Part shown: positions 17,767 through 26,969 of the stretch, piece by piece | Layout of the letters: each line of letters opens with the position of its first letter | How positions within the stretch are numbered: position 1 is the first letter of the stretch | NCBI GenBank assembly: GCA_012513605.1 | Contig: JAAZBV010000034.1 | Span: forward strand, 1 to 64,000 | Length of the DNA stretch: 64,000 nucleotides | Origin: Desulfatiglans sp. | GTDB taxonomy: Bacteria; Desulfobacterota; DSM-4660; Desulfatiglandales; HGW-15 | Direction of reading: 5' to 3' | The notes under the pieces: model-generated | Seen by the model: only the letters and a program-made list of their open reading frames with translations | Database searches by the model: none | Told to the model about the DNA's origin: nothing | Position numbers and translations under genes: made by a program

Positions 17767-17812
17767 AAGGAGGTAATCATTGCGGATGTGCATCCGCCAT
17801 GATTACCTCCTT
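17767..17812. terminator. Long hairpin between convergent genes
   Basis: A 14-bp arm (AAGGAGGTAATCAT with its complement), a 1x1 mismatch, then a 7-bp inner stem GCGGATG/CATCCGC. It begins 6 nt after the stop of the secreted-protein gene, so it probably terminates or protects that transcript. The outer arm contains a perfect Shine-Dalgarno AAGGAGGT, buried in the stem. There is no T-run. Confidence 0.7.
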
Positions 17813-17861
17813 ATTGGAATGGGTGGGGTGTTTAGTCAGGTTTAGATGACTATTTTCAAGG

Positions 17862-18095
17862 CTAATCACCCATATTTATTTCATTAATCTGATTTGCTGC
17901 CACTCTTAATCCCTCCGCCTCTTCATGTGAGAGGTAACCTGCCATTTCACGGATCAATTGTTCTGTGTTTTTGGTAAGCCCCAGCTTTTCATCGATAGCT
18001 TCATTTATGAAGGCATTTACAGACTTACCTGCTTTTTTAGATGACCGCTGTATCAGTTTTTCTTTGTCAGCCAAAATATTTAGTCGTAAAAACAT
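17862..18095 (-). CDS. Orphan small antitoxin-like protein (Arc/RHH-type)
   Basis: This 77-residue protein has the ribbon-helix-helix pattern of antitoxins: a LRLNILADKEKLIQRSSKKAGKS-type strand-helix, then SVNAFINEAIDEKLG. It is a plausible DNA-binding antitoxin of the HicB-tail/Arc class. No toxin gene lies within 300 nt on either side, so it is an orphan, a relic or a partner acting in trans. The tail (residues 42-77) is acidic and would be the toxin-neutralising part. Confidence 0.6.
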   Translation of the reverse strand: MFLRLNILADKEKLIQRSSKKAGKSVNAFINEAIDEKLGLTKNTEQLIREMAGYLSHEEAEGLRVAANQINEINMGD

Positions 18096-18457
18096 ATAGT
18101 AACCTCTGTTAGTCTTTTATTTTTGCTCATTTTATCACTTGATATTTAAAACATCAAAGACAGTGATTCTTTAAAATGTGAGGTTAAAAAAATCACCTTA
18201 ATTTTACCGGGTGTCGTATCTAATTATTTTTTGGCATAAATTTGGTAACGTATGATATACACTTTGATAACCACGGCCGCTTTCATATAAAGCTATGGCG
18301 AGATAGGGGGGAAATGATGGTTGCGGAGATTTTTCTTTTAAGTTTTATTCCGTGTTCTCCGTGCTCTCCGTGCTCTCCGTGGTGAAAAAATGTTACAGTC
18401 TTTATGCCAATGAATATGTAACTGATCAATTATTTGTATAGAAGATAGAGGCTAATT
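18096..18457. other. Intergenic region with repeat units
   Basis: No gene is seen. CCGTGTTCTCCGTGCTCTCC-type tandem units at 18351-18383 and a partial AAAGCTATGGCGAGA unit at 18290 belong to the repeat families described at 13772-13990. Confidence 0.5.
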
Positions 18458-19084
18458 TTGAAAATAATTATTCTGGGAGGATTCTTAGGTTCAGGCAAGA
18501 CGACTGTTTTACTACAGTTTGCCAGGTACCTTGTTAATATGGAGCAGGCGACCAAAAATCAGATAAAGGTTGCTATTATAGAAAACGAAGTGGGTGAAGT
18601 GGGCGTCGATGACAAGGTGATCGCCAATGAGGGATTTTCTGTAAATAACCTCTTTTCCGGCTGCGCATGCTGCTCACTCGCAGGCGACCTTATTTACAGC
18701 ATAAGAAACATAGAGGAAAACCTCGGCCCTGAATGGCTGATCATAGAGGCAACAGGCATAGCACACCCAGGCAGCATAAAAAACATCATTTCAAAAAGGC
18801 TTGAGATTCCTTCCTACATATTGACTGTAGCGGATGCAAAGAGATGGAAAAGGCTTGCAAGGGCAATGGAGACATTTGTTTCCGGTCAGTTGGAAGAGAG
18901 TTCAAAGGTGCTCTTGAACAAGGCTGATCTTGTAACTGATGATGAGCTGGAAGAGGTTAAGAAAAGCATCGCGAGTTATAACAGCGGGGTTGAGATCATA
19001 TCTACAAACGCAAAGGATGTGTTGCCGGATCACCTGTGGGAAAGGCTGGTAGTTGAGGTAAAAGGGCTGTATGGAGTTAATTAA
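18458..19084 (+). CDS. CobW/HypB/UreG family GTP-binding protein
   Basis: The 208-residue protein has the G3E P-loop GTPase signature: P-loop GGFLGSGKTT (residues 7-16), Walker-B-like WLIIEATGIAHP, NKAD base motif, and the CobW-type metal motif G-C-A-C-C (C69, C71, C72). Family members load metals or help activate corrinoid proteins. It is short and lacks the CobW C-terminal domain. The start seems to be TTG 18458. It overlaps the next gene by 14 nt, so the two are coupled and may act together as a chaperone with an adapter. The target metalloprotein is not in this window. Confidence 0.85.
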   Translation: MKIIILGGFLGSGKTTVLLQFARYLVNMEQATKNQIKVAIIENEVGEVGVDDKVIANEGFSVNNLFSGCACCSLAGDLIYSIRNIEENLGPEWLIIEATGIAHPGSIKNIISKRLEIPSYILTVADAKRWKRLARAMETFVSGQLEESSKVLLNKADLVTDDELEEVKKSIASYNSGVEIISTNAKDVLPDHLWERLVVEVKGLYGVN

Positions 19085-19493
19085 AAATATACTTAGCGGA
19101 GTCCGGCAGCATGAAGATTCACACAGAGGCGCTGAACAGGGCATCTATCCACCGGATGGGATCTCCACAGATTTTCATGATAAGGCCCTTGTCTGCTCCG
19201 CAAACAGGCATGTAACAGGAGAGATTGAAGAGATAAAAGAGAGGCTTGCCTTTGAGACAGGTGCGCTTGACAGATGGGTAGAAGAGGAGGGTGGCATAAC
19301 AGGTCATATAAAGGCGATTGTAAGTGCTAACAGCCCTGTATGCAGGATCTCTGCAACAGCAGGAGAGGTTGATATAAAAGAGCTGCCCATAAAAAATTTT
19401 CATGTAAGCCTGGTGGCGATTGTTTTTGAGATTGAGAAGACGGATTTGGAGAAACGGGTTAAGTCTTTAATGGAAGGATTGGTAATAACATGA
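19071..19493 (+). CDS. Uncharacterised 140-aa partner of the CobW-like GTPase
   Basis: The start overlaps the end of the GTPase gene by 14 nt in another frame. The protein has two parts: an N-terminal region with a few His and Cys residues (H14, H18, H36, C42, H47), and a C-terminal alpha/beta region (GGITGHIKAIVSAN, then NFHVSLVAIVFEIEKTDLEK). No family is recognised. The tight coupling suggests an accessory subunit for metal or cofactor insertion. Confidence 0.6.
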   Translation: MELIKNILSGVRQHEDSHRGAEQGIYPPDGISTDFHDKALVCSANRHVTGEIEEIKERLAFETGALDRWVEEEGGITGHIKAIVSANSPVCRISATAGEVDIKELPIKNFHVSLVAIVFEIEKTDLEKRVKSLMEGLVIT

Positions 19494-19762
19494 GGGGTTA
19501 TTACCAGTGGCTTAAATACTGTAGCATCAATATTTGCGTCATTCCCGGCCAGGCGCATAGGCGCAAAGTTAAGGAGTTAATATACTGAATGCTATTTATT
19601 TGGTGAGAAATACGATATGTTTTTACGTATAAGGGTGGGGGTCTATACCCATAGAAGAGACAAGGCATGCCTTGTCTCTACATATATTCCTGTAAGGTAT
19701 AAAACCTGCCCCTACGAAAACCGACGCGTGTGATCTGGTGAAAGGCTATTATAGGAAAAGAT
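19494..19762. repeat. Spacer with second copy of the 24-nt palindrome
   Basis: Bases 19656-19679 repeat exactly the perfect palindrome found at 104-127, including the flanking CCCATAGA on the left, and ATAAAACC follows in both copies a little downstream. No gene is seen. Confidence 0.65.
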
Positions 19763-20518
19763 ATGAACTTTAATATGAATAATAAGATTGCCCTTGTAAC
19801 TGGGGCCGGGTCAGGCATTGGAAGGGCTATAGCCATTGCATTTGGTGAACATGGGGCTCATGTAATAGTAGCCGATATCTCACAAAAGTTAGCAGATGAA
19901 ACAGTCAACCTCATTACCGCAAAGGGTGGCAAAGCGGTATTCAGGCACTGTGATGTCTCGAAATCTGAGGATGTTAAGAATCTCATAGAAAATGTTGTTA
20001 AAGATTATGGTCATCTGGATTATGCTGTTAACAATACAGGAATTCATAACCCAGATGTTGAGTTTCTGCCTGATGCAGATGAAGACCTCTGGGACAGGAT
20101 AATTTCAGTAAATCTCAAGGGTGTGTTTCTCTGTATGAAATACGAAACGAAAGTCATGCTGGAGCGTGGATGCGGGGTTATTGTTAATATAGCCTCCATG
20201 TCTGGCCTATTAGGTGAACCTGGGTCATACGCCTATGTGGCATCAAAGCATGGGATTATGGGGCTGACAAAGACCGCGGCATATGAATTTGCAGACAAGG
20301 GTATCCGCATCAATGCGGTATGCCCTGCTGCGGTTGATACACCGGGTATGGCAGAAGCGCCGCCGGAATTTAGACAGAAGTATACAGATTCAAACCCTAT
20401 GAAAAGAATGGCAAGGCCGGAAGAGGTCGCAGGGGCGGTTATGTGGCTCTGCTCTGATATAGCAGGGTTTGTAACTGGTACAGGATTAGTGATTGACGGT
20501 GGGGTTAGTACAGTATAA
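19763..20518 (+). CDS. Short-chain dehydrogenase/reductase (SDR)
   Basis: This 251-residue classical SDR has the TGAGSGIGRA cofactor loop (about residues 12-21), N-N-T-G after strand 4, a catalytic Ser in IASMSG, Y-x3-K in YAYVASKHG, and a P-A-A-V-D-T-P-G loop. The acidic residue after strand 2 (VADIS) favours NAD(H). Only 10 nt separate it from the oxidase gene that follows, so the two probably form an operon converting a hydroxy compound. The substrate cannot be named. Confidence 0.9.
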   Translation: MNFNMNNKIALVTGAGSGIGRAIAIAFGEHGAHVIVADISQKLADETVNLITAKGGKAVFRHCDVSKSEDVKNLIENVVKDYGHLDYAVNNTGIHNPDVEFLPDADEDLWDRIISVNLKGVFLCMKYETKVMLERGCGVIVNIASMSGLLGEPGSYAYVASKHGIMGLTKTAAYEFADKGIRINAVCPAAVDTPGMAEAPPEFRQKYTDSNPMKRMARPEEVAGAVMWLCSDIAGFVTGTGLVIDGGVSTV

Positions 20519-20528
20519 GGAGTTTTAA

Positions 20529-23132
20529 ATGGAATATATAGATGAAATAATAAAAATAGTCGGCGATAAAAATATCTTCACTGACCGCGTAGAGTGTCTT
20601 TGCTATTCACGCGACATGTCTGTGCATCAGGGTATCCCTGATGCCATTGTGTTTCCATCTACCACAGAGCAGGTCTCTGCAATCATGAAACTTGCCTCGG
20701 AACATAAGATACCTGTTGTGCCAAGGGGCACAGGCACAAGCGTTACAGGGGCAGTGCTTGCCATAAAGGGCGGGCTGATCCTTGATCTCCACCTCATGAA
20801 TAATATCATCGAGATCAACAAGAAGGATTTTTACGCACGCGTTGAGACAGGTGTAATATGTGATAACCTGAATAAGGTGCTTGCAGAGGATAATCTCATG
20901 TTCCCTCCAAACCCGGGAAGCGAGGTTATTGCAACCATAGGAGGCATGGTATCTACTAACGCGAGCGGTCACAGGGCGGTTAAATATGGCACCACCCGCG
21001 ACTATATAAAGGGCTTAAAGGTGGTACTCGCTGATGGCAGGATTATAGAGACAGGCACGATCGCCCCCAAGTCATCACTTGGCTATGACCTTACCCACCT
21101 CTTTTCTGCGGCTGAAGGAACCCTGGGAATCATCACCGAGATAACAGTTAAAATAATGCCAAAGCCTGAATACAGCGCACTTGCAATGGCCATATTCGGC
21201 AGTATCAATGCTGCTGTTGAGGCGGTTACTGAGATCTCCACATCAGGGATAAAACTTGCCGCATGCGAGATCATGGACAACTTTGCACTCAAGGCTGTAG
21301 AAAAGGCGCTTGGCAGGGATACCAGCAAAATAGAGGCAATGCTGCTTATGGAGGCGGATGGTGCTGAGCCTGTGGTTAAAAGGGATATGGCCCGTATGGA
21401 AGAGATATGCAAGGGCCATGATGGTATGGAATTCACATGGAGTGATGACCCCGTAAAAAGGGAAGAGATGATGAAGGCAAGGGGCGGGCTGGTGCCTACT
21501 CTGTCGCGTATCAAACCGGGAAACCGTATGATCTCCATTACAGAAGACCTTGGCGTACCATCCACGCGTATCCCTGAAACAATTAAAAAGGCACAGGCAA
21601 TATCAAAGAAGTACGAGATACTTATTACATCATTCGGCCATGTGGGTGATGGAAATATCCACACCACCTTTGTGGCGGATGTAAGAAGCAGGGATGACTG
21701 GAACAGGGTTAAGGGTGCATCTGAAGAGCTTTTTAATGCAGTGCTGGAGGCAGGCGGTACAATCACTGCCGAGCATGGCACTGGTCTTGCGCGGGCCCCC
21801 CACATAGAAAGGCAACTGGGCGAGGGGCTTAATGTAATGCGGAGTATTAAAAAGGCGCTTGATCCGCTTAACATATTGAATCCAGGCAAGATGAACCTTG
21901 ATGATGGCGCAATACCGGGTATCTTTGACCATTTTGCATATAAGCAGTTCATGGAAAACCCTGATGCTGTAGATTCCTATGGCTCTGATACTGATAATGA
22001 GCTCCTGGGTTGTATTCAGTGCGGTTACTGCCGTATGGGGTGCCCCACCTTTAACGTTACACACAGAGAGTCAAGAAACGCCAGGGGCCGCAACACGCTG
22101 GCCTATTATCTTATGACAGGGGAGGAAAAGCCATCAAAGGAGATGGCAGAGGCATTTTATACCTGTGCCACGTGCCAGACATGTACCTATTACTGCCCGG
22201 CCCTCATTAAGGTGGATGACATTGTACAGGGCGCAAGGGAAAAATTGTTCAGGGAGGGCTTTGGGTCAGAAGCTGTTATTGCTCTAAGAAAAAATATCTT
22301 CTCAAACGAGAATGTTTACGGCAGCCCGAAAGAGGAGAGGATAGAGGTATATCCCCCTGCGCTTCTTGAGATAGCAGAAGGGGGTGCGTTAAAAGAAACA
22401 GCAGAGACACTCCTCTTTATGGGGTGTGTGCCAAGCTATTCTGATACAGAGATGGTGCCCAGCCTTTTGAAGCCCCTTGATGCAGCAAAGGTTGATTACA
22501 CAGTGCTTGGTGAAAACGAGGGGTGCTGCGGCCTTCCCCTTTATCTGATGGGGGCGGCTGGTGACTTCAATGCCCATATGCAGAAGATGATCCAGAGAAT
22601 AAAAAAGACAGGGGTAAAGGAGCTGGTGACGCCATGTGCAGGATGTTACAAGGCATTTAAAAAACTATATGCGAAAAGTAGTGACTTTGATCTGGAGGTA
22701 TACCACTCTGTCCACTACCTTGAAAAACTGATAAGGGAGAAGAGAATAAAACTCAAAGAGGGTTTTACAAAGAGGATAACATACCATGACCCGTGCGACC
22801 TCGGGAGGTCTTTTAAGATATTTGATGAGCCACGGAACATAATCAACAGTATCCCCGATGTTAATTTTGTTGAGATGGAGAGAAACAGGCTCCTATCACG
22901 TTGCTGCGGTGGTGGAGGGCTTATCATGGCAAATGACCATAATCTTGCAAAGGATGTTGCAACAGTAAGGGTAAGGGATGCCCTTGATGTGAACGCTGAG
23001 CTTATTATCACAGGTTGTGCTGCCTGCAAGGATAACCTTACAAAGGGGGCAAGGGCCATACCAAAGGAAAAGCGCAGGAATATCAAGGTTATTGATATTA
23101 CCGAGCTTGTTGCACAGTTGATGGTTGAGTAG
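20529..23132 (+). CDS. FAD-binding oxidase fused to Fe-S CCG-domain subunit (GlcD-GlpC type)
   Basis: The 867-residue protein joins a flavin oxidase half (FAD_binding_4 with PVVPRGTGTSVTGAVL near residue 60; C-terminal FAD-oxidase domain with FGHVGDGNIHTTF) to an Fe-S half. The second half has two 4Fe-4S motifs (C-I-Q-C-G-Y-C-R-M-G-C-P and C-A-T-C-Q-T-C-T-Y-Y-C-P) and two CCG units (NEGCCGLPL and SRCCGGGG). Fusions of this kind oxidise 2-hydroxyacids such as D-lactate, glycolate or 2-hydroxyglutarate and pass electrons through the clusters. No signal peptide is seen. AGGAG precedes the ATG. The SDR just upstream may supply or share the substrate. Confidence 0.9.
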   Translation: MEYIDEIIKIVGDKNIFTDRVECLCYSRDMSVHQGIPDAIVFPSTTEQVSAIMKLASEHKIPVVPRGTGTSVTGAVLAIKGGLILDLHLMNNIIEINKKDFYARVETGVICDNLNKVLAEDNLMFPPNPGSEVIATIGGMVSTNASGHRAVKYGTTRDYIKGLKVVLADGRIIETGTIAPKSSLGYDLTHLFSAAEGTLGIITEITVKIMPKPEYSALAMAIFGSINAAVEAVTEISTSGIKLAACEIMDNFALKAVEKALGRDTSKIEAMLLMEADGAEPVVKRDMARMEEICKGHDGMEFTWSDDPVKREEMMKARGGLVPTLSRIKPGNRMISITEDLGVPSTRIPETIKKAQAISKKYEILITSFGHVGDGNIHTTFVADVRSRDDWNRVKGASEELFNAVLEAGGTITAEHGTGLARAPHIERQLGEGLNVMRSIKKALDPLNILNPGKMNLDDGAIPGIFDHFAYKQFMENPDAVDSYGSDTDNELLGCIQCGYCRMGCPTFNVTHRESRNARGRNTLAYYLMTGEEKPSKEMAEAFYTCATCQTCTYYCPALIKVDDIVQGAREKLFREGFGSEAVIALRKNIFSNENVYGSPKEERIEVYPPALLEIAEGGALKETAETLLFMGCVPSYSDTEMVPSLLKPLDAAKVDYTVLGENEGCCGLPLYLMGAAGDFNAHMQKMIQRIKKTGVKELVTPCAGCYKAFKKLYAKSSDFDLEVYHSVHYLEKLIREKRIKLKEGFTKRITYHDPCDLGRSFKIFDEPRNIINSIPDVNFVEMERNRLLSRCCGGGGLIMANDHNLAKDVATVRVRDALDVNAELIITGCAACKDNLTKGARAIPKEKRRNIKVIDITELVAQLMVE

Positions 23133-23564
23133 ATAAGGCCGCTTAACATTTTTACATGGAGATAAAAGGTATCCAGAATTATCTCCCTGATGTAACTTCT
23201 TTTTACTGTTTGACAGGTTCGACCCTGCGGTTTTTCTGTTTCCCCTCCTCTGTACTCTATTTAATCCGGCTGTGAGCAAGAGGATCAGGCTGTCATGAAT
23301 CCGGTAAACTGTCAAAAACAAAGGGATGTCACTATCTGTTTTGTGTCTAAAGACAGATAACTATTTGATATTATGTGATAAAAAATGTGCCATCTGCTGG
23401 CATATTATATGCAAAATACAATTCAAGCCTTGCTCAGACCAGTATCTTAAGATAGCGACAGGTGGAGTGAATAATTAAAGATCCTATAATTATTTTTTAA
23501 AATCAGCGTGGCAAGTTTTTTCAAGATTTTTTTACCTGTGTGTGAATCGTGAAAGGAGGTATTT
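23133..23564. other. 430-nt spacer upstream of the porin gene
   Basis: No gene is seen. A weak hairpin (TATCTGT...ACAGATA, about 23334-23360) and an AT-rich leader precede the strong AAAGGAGG site of the porin gene. This is probably its promoter region, but no confident -35/-10 pair stands out. Confidence 0.4.
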
Positions 23565-24776
23565 ATGTTTCTTAAATCTATCCTGGTCGTAATTATTTTA
23601 TCCCTATCCTCAAACCTCTTTGCCGCTGAAGATCTGAAAAGCGCCCTTAAAGAGGGAAAGGCCAGTGGCCAGTTCAGAACATACTTTTTTCAAAGAGATT
23701 ATGACACAAGAAACACACGGGAGGATATCGCGACAGGAGGTATGGTTTATTATAACTCAGGGGAGCTTTATGGCATAAGCCTTGGCCTTGCTTTTTATAC
23801 TGGCCAGGGTATGGGGCTTAATGATGATGACAAGGATGTATATGGTCTGCTGGACAGGGGGGCGAATGGCGATCATGAAAACTTTACTGTTCTGGGAGAG
23901 GCTTATATCAAGGCAGCATTTTCTGATACAACCCTTAAACTTGGAAGGCAGGAGCTTGAACTCCCATGGGTAAACACGGACGATAACAGGCTTACCCCCC
24001 AATCCACAAACGCATATACAATCACCAACAACAGCATTAATGTCCTTGAACTCCTCTTCTCCTATATCACAAGGATGAGAGGCAAGGCATCCGAGTCTTT
24101 TGTGAGCATGACCGAATATGCGGATATACCTGCTGACAAACATGTGGCTGCATTTGGCCTGACCTACAAAGGTATTAGTGACCTTGAGATCCAGGCATGG
24201 AACTTTCATGCAGAAGATTTTATCAATAACATTTATATGAAGGCGATCTACTCAGGTGAAACTTATAAGGGCCTTGCATGGCATTTAGCAGGGCAATATC
24301 TGAAGCAGGATGATACAGGTGATAGTTTAGGTGGTATGGTAGATACTTATATGTATGGCCTTGAGGCAGGTATTAAAAAGCACGGGTTATCATTCAGCCT
24401 TGCGGTGTCAGATATAGGAGATAATGATATCTTCTATCCCTGGGGTCATGATTTTATGGTGTCAGCTATAGTAAATGACCTTTATCAGGCAGAAGGCAAG
24501 GGATGGATGGCAACCCTGGCTTATGACTTTGCTGAGGTGGGCATACCTGGGCTTACCTCAAAGATTGTTTATGCTGACATGGACACACCGGACAGCGGCA
24601 GAAATGCGAGCACGGATGTGACAGAGAAAGACATAACCCTTACATATAAATTCAAAGGTCTTCTTGAAGGGTTAGGAATAAGGACAAGGTACGGGATCAT
24701 AGGACAGGATGAATCCATTGGGGGTGAAGACTATAATGACCTGAGGATACAACTGACCTATGATTTTGAGATATAA
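23565..24776 (+). CDS. OprD-like outer-membrane porin
   Basis: The 403-residue protein has a signal peptide (SILVVIILSLSSNLFA) and the OprD/Opr family pattern: a FRTYFFQRDYDT strand, AYIKAAFSDTTLKLGRQEL, and a LTPQSTNAYTITNNS loop. It ends with alternating strands closing on a terminal aromatic/hydrophobic strand (LRIQLTYDFEI). These are substrate-specific 18-strand channels for amino acids, aromatic acids or other organic acids. AAAGGAGG precedes the ATG. A chemoreceptor follows 21 nt later, suggesting coupled sensing and uptake of a nutrient. Confidence 0.85.
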   Translation: MFLKSILVVIILSLSSNLFAAEDLKSALKEGKASGQFRTYFFQRDYDTRNTREDIATGGMVYYNSGELYGISLGLAFYTGQGMGLNDDDKDVYGLLDRGANGDHENFTVLGEAYIKAAFSDTTLKLGRQELELPWVNTDDNRLTPQSTNAYTITNNSINVLELLFSYITRMRGKASESFVSMTEYADIPADKHVAAFGLTYKGISDLEIQAWNFHAEDFINNIYMKAIYSGETYKGLAWHLAGQYLKQDDTGDSLGGMVDTYMYGLEAGIKKHGLSFSLAVSDIGDNDIFYPWGHDFMVSAIVNDLYQAEGKGWMATLAYDFAEVGIPGLTSKIVYADMDTPDSGRNASTDVTEKDITLTYKFKGLLEGLGIRTRYGIIGQDESIGGEDYNDLRIQLTYDFEI

Positions 24777-24797
24777 CCTAATTTTGAGGAGCGAAAA

Positions 24798-26486
24798 ATG
24801 AGATGGTTGAGTGATCAGAAGATTGGCGTAAAGCTTGGAATCGGCTTTGCTGTAATGATTTTTTTTATGATCTTTATCGGGGCGAGAGGTTACCTCAATG
24901 TAAAAAGTATATATGAAAATCTTGATGAGATATTTTCTGTAAGTCTACCTGCCCTGGACAAGCTGATTGAGGCAGACAGGGATCTTCAGCAGCTCCTTGT
25001 GGCTGAAAGAACCATGATATTTGCAGATGCGACATCAGATACATTCAAGAAACTTATTGCTGATTATGATGAAAATATGCGGCAGTCTGATGAACGCTGG
25101 AATATTTATAAAGGGCTGGCTTCTACAGATGAGGAAAAACAGCTTATACCCAAATATGATGCGGCCAGAAAAGAATGGCAGGTGCTTACGAAGAAGGTTG
25201 TGGAGAGCCGAAGGTCTGACACAAGCGAGGGCAGGAGTGAGGCCATTGATTATACCCTTGGGCCTGCAATGGAAAAGTTCGAGGATATGAGGGAATACAT
25301 CAATCAACTGACAGAGATCAACCTGAAGCTTGCAGAGGAGTCAAGCATAGAGGCAGGAACAACATACAGAAATACCATAATTACCTTTTTTATTATAATC
25401 GCTATAGGTGTATTGATAGGACTATTGATGGCCTTTATACTGGGCAGGGGGATCACAAAACCTGTCAAGGCAGCAATAGCAGGTCTGAGGGACATAGCAG
25501 AGGGAGAGGGTGACCTTACAAGGCGGCTTAACATATCCAGTAAAGATGAGGTGGGGGAGCTTGCAAGATGGTTTGACACATTCATAGGAAAACTACAGGG
25601 GATTATCAGTGACGTTGCACAGAGTACAAACACACTGGGGGTATCATCAAAAGACCTGTCCGGTTTATCCTCCGAGATGTCAGAGGGCACAGGCAACATC
25701 TCATCAAAATCAAGGACTGTTGCATCTGCCTCTGAGCAGATGAGTTCAAGCATGGTTTCCATAGCTGCCTCCATGGAACAGGCATCAACCAACCTTGACA
25801 TTGTGGCATCATCAGCAGAGGAGATGAGCGCGACTGTAAACGAGATCGCCAAAAATGCTGAAAACGCAAGGGGGATTACAGGAAAGGCTGTTACCCAGGC
25901 AGGGAGCGCCACTGCCAAGGTGGATAAGCTTGGAGGGTCTGCAAAAAAGATAGGCAAGGTTACAGAGGCTATAACAGAGATATCAGACCAGACTAACCTG
26001 CTTGCGCTTAACGCAACTATAGAGGCTGCCCGTGCAGGTGAAGCAGGAAAGGGTTTCGCCGTTGTCGCAAACGAGATTAAAGAGCTGGCCAAGCAGACTG
26101 CGGAGGCTACAGAAGAGATAAAGACACTGGTAAAGGATATACAGGATGATACATCAGGGACTGTTGTGGAGATCAGCGAGATAACAAAGATAATAAATGA
26201 TGTTAATGAGATTGTTACCATGATTGCAACCGCTGTTGAGGAGCAGTCAACCGCCACAAGGGAGATAGCCGGTAATGTCTCTCAGGCATCACAAGGTATA
26301 ACCAGCGTTAATGAGAACGTTGCCCAGAGTTCAACCGTCTCAAATGAGATCGCAAAGGATATCGGTGATGTTAACAGCCTTGTTGATGATTTGAACAACG
26401 TGGGTGCTAACGTGAATAAAAGCGCAGTGGAACTGAATGGCCTGGTAGAAAGGTTATTAAGTATAGTTGGCAGGTTTAAGACATAG
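24798..26486 (+). CDS. Methyl-accepting chemotaxis protein
   Basis: A 562-residue chemoreceptor with a first membrane segment at about residues 13-31, a periplasmic four-helix-bundle sensor (4HB_MCP-like) to about 188, a second membrane segment to about 213, a HAMP domain ([20 protein letters not shown]) and a signalling domain. The kinase-contact hairpin is present ([20 protein letters not shown]). It lies directly downstream of the porin gene. The C-terminus lacks a CheR/CheB pentapeptide tether. Confidence 0.93.
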   Translation: MRWLSDQKIGVKLGIGFAVMIFFMIFIGARGYLNVKSIYENLDEIFSVSLPALDKLIEADRDLQQLLVAERTMIFADATSDTFKKLIADYDENMRQSDERWNIYKGLASTDEEKQLIPKYDAARKEWQVLTKKVVESRRSDTSEGRSEAIDYTLGPAMEKFEDMREYINQLTEINLKLAEESSIEAGTTYRNTIITFFIIIAIGVLIGLLMAFILGRGITKPVKAAIAGLRDIAEGEGDLTRRLNISSKDEVGELARWFDTFIGKLQGIISDVAQSTNTLGVSSKDLSGLSSEMSEGTGNISSKSRTVASASEQMSSSMVSIAASMEQASTNLDIVASSAEEMSATVNEIAKNAENARGITGKAVTQAGSATAKVDKLGGSAKKIGKVTEAITEISDQTNLLALNATIEAARAGEAGKGFAVVANEIKELAKQTAEATEEIKTLVKDIQDDTSGTVVEISEITKIINDVNEIVTMIATAVEEQSTATREIAGNVSQASQGITSVNENVAQSSTVSNEIAKDIGDVNSLVDDLNNVGANVNKSAVELNGLVERLLSIVGRFKT

Positions 26487-26616
26487 GGCTGCTGTATAAA
26501 AAATATGCTCGAATGTTTAATTCAGGGCTCTTTTAATAAAAATGAGGTTATTAAATACCATAAACAGTAACATGTAAGAGATGATATTGGTTCTTTCTCT
26601 GTAACCAAATAATGAC

Positions 26617-26681
26617 AGCGCCATAGGTGCGGCATATTAATAGTTATATGTACATCATTGTTTTCAGCCTCTTTGAGGTCG
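26617..26681 (+). repeat. 65-bp dispersed element, copy 3
   Basis: This reads AGCGCCATAGGTGCGG, CATATTAATAG, a variable spacer, then GCCTCTTTGAGGTCG. It abuts and probably replaced the end of a prolyl-tRNA synthetase relic, so it may have inserted into, or mark a break in, dead coding DNA. Confidence 0.65.
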
Positions 26682-26896
26682 ATTGTGATAATGTGTACTT
26701 TAAATGGCGCAATAGACGGTGGCCAGATCGGGCCGAATTTATCGTGACGTGCTTCAATAACAGATGCCATCAAGCGACCGATTCCAATACCATAACACCC
26801 CATGATAGGTGTGCATTCATTACCCTTTTCATCCAGATAGCGCATTCGCATCTTGCCAATCATCTTAATACAGGAAGGATAATGCTCATAAAATAA
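26672..26896 (-). pseudogene. proS: Prolyl-tRNA synthetase fragment
   Basis: On the minus strand the peptide YLDEKGNECTPIMGCYGIGI, continuing GRLMASVIEARHDKFGPIWP and SIAPFKVHI, is the class II motif 3 and hinge to the anticodon domain of ProRS. Nothing resembling the rest of the enzyme (over 400 residues) is present on either side, and the sequence passes straight into the 65-bp element. It is a relic; a functional proS must be elsewhere. Confidence 0.8.
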
Positions 26897-26969
26897 CCTC
26901 TCCTATCTATTGCGCTCCTTCGGCTATAAGACTTCCTCTTAAGGTTCCGGTGCAGACAAGTTCACCTTT

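Noticed and set aside
21083-21952. A 289-aa antisense ORF in the oxidase fusion gene
   Set aside because: It is a shadow of the oxidase frame; no ribosome site or family features.
23505-23525. A sigma-54-like site (TGGCAAGTTTTTTCAAG) upstream of the porin gene
   Set aside because: The -12 element reads TTC, not the TGC of the consensus, and the distance to the gene is not informative.
25304-26257. A 317-aa antisense ORF in the chemoreceptor gene
   Set aside because: Its composition is the mirror of a coiled-coil coding region, and the plus-strand product has all domain motifs.
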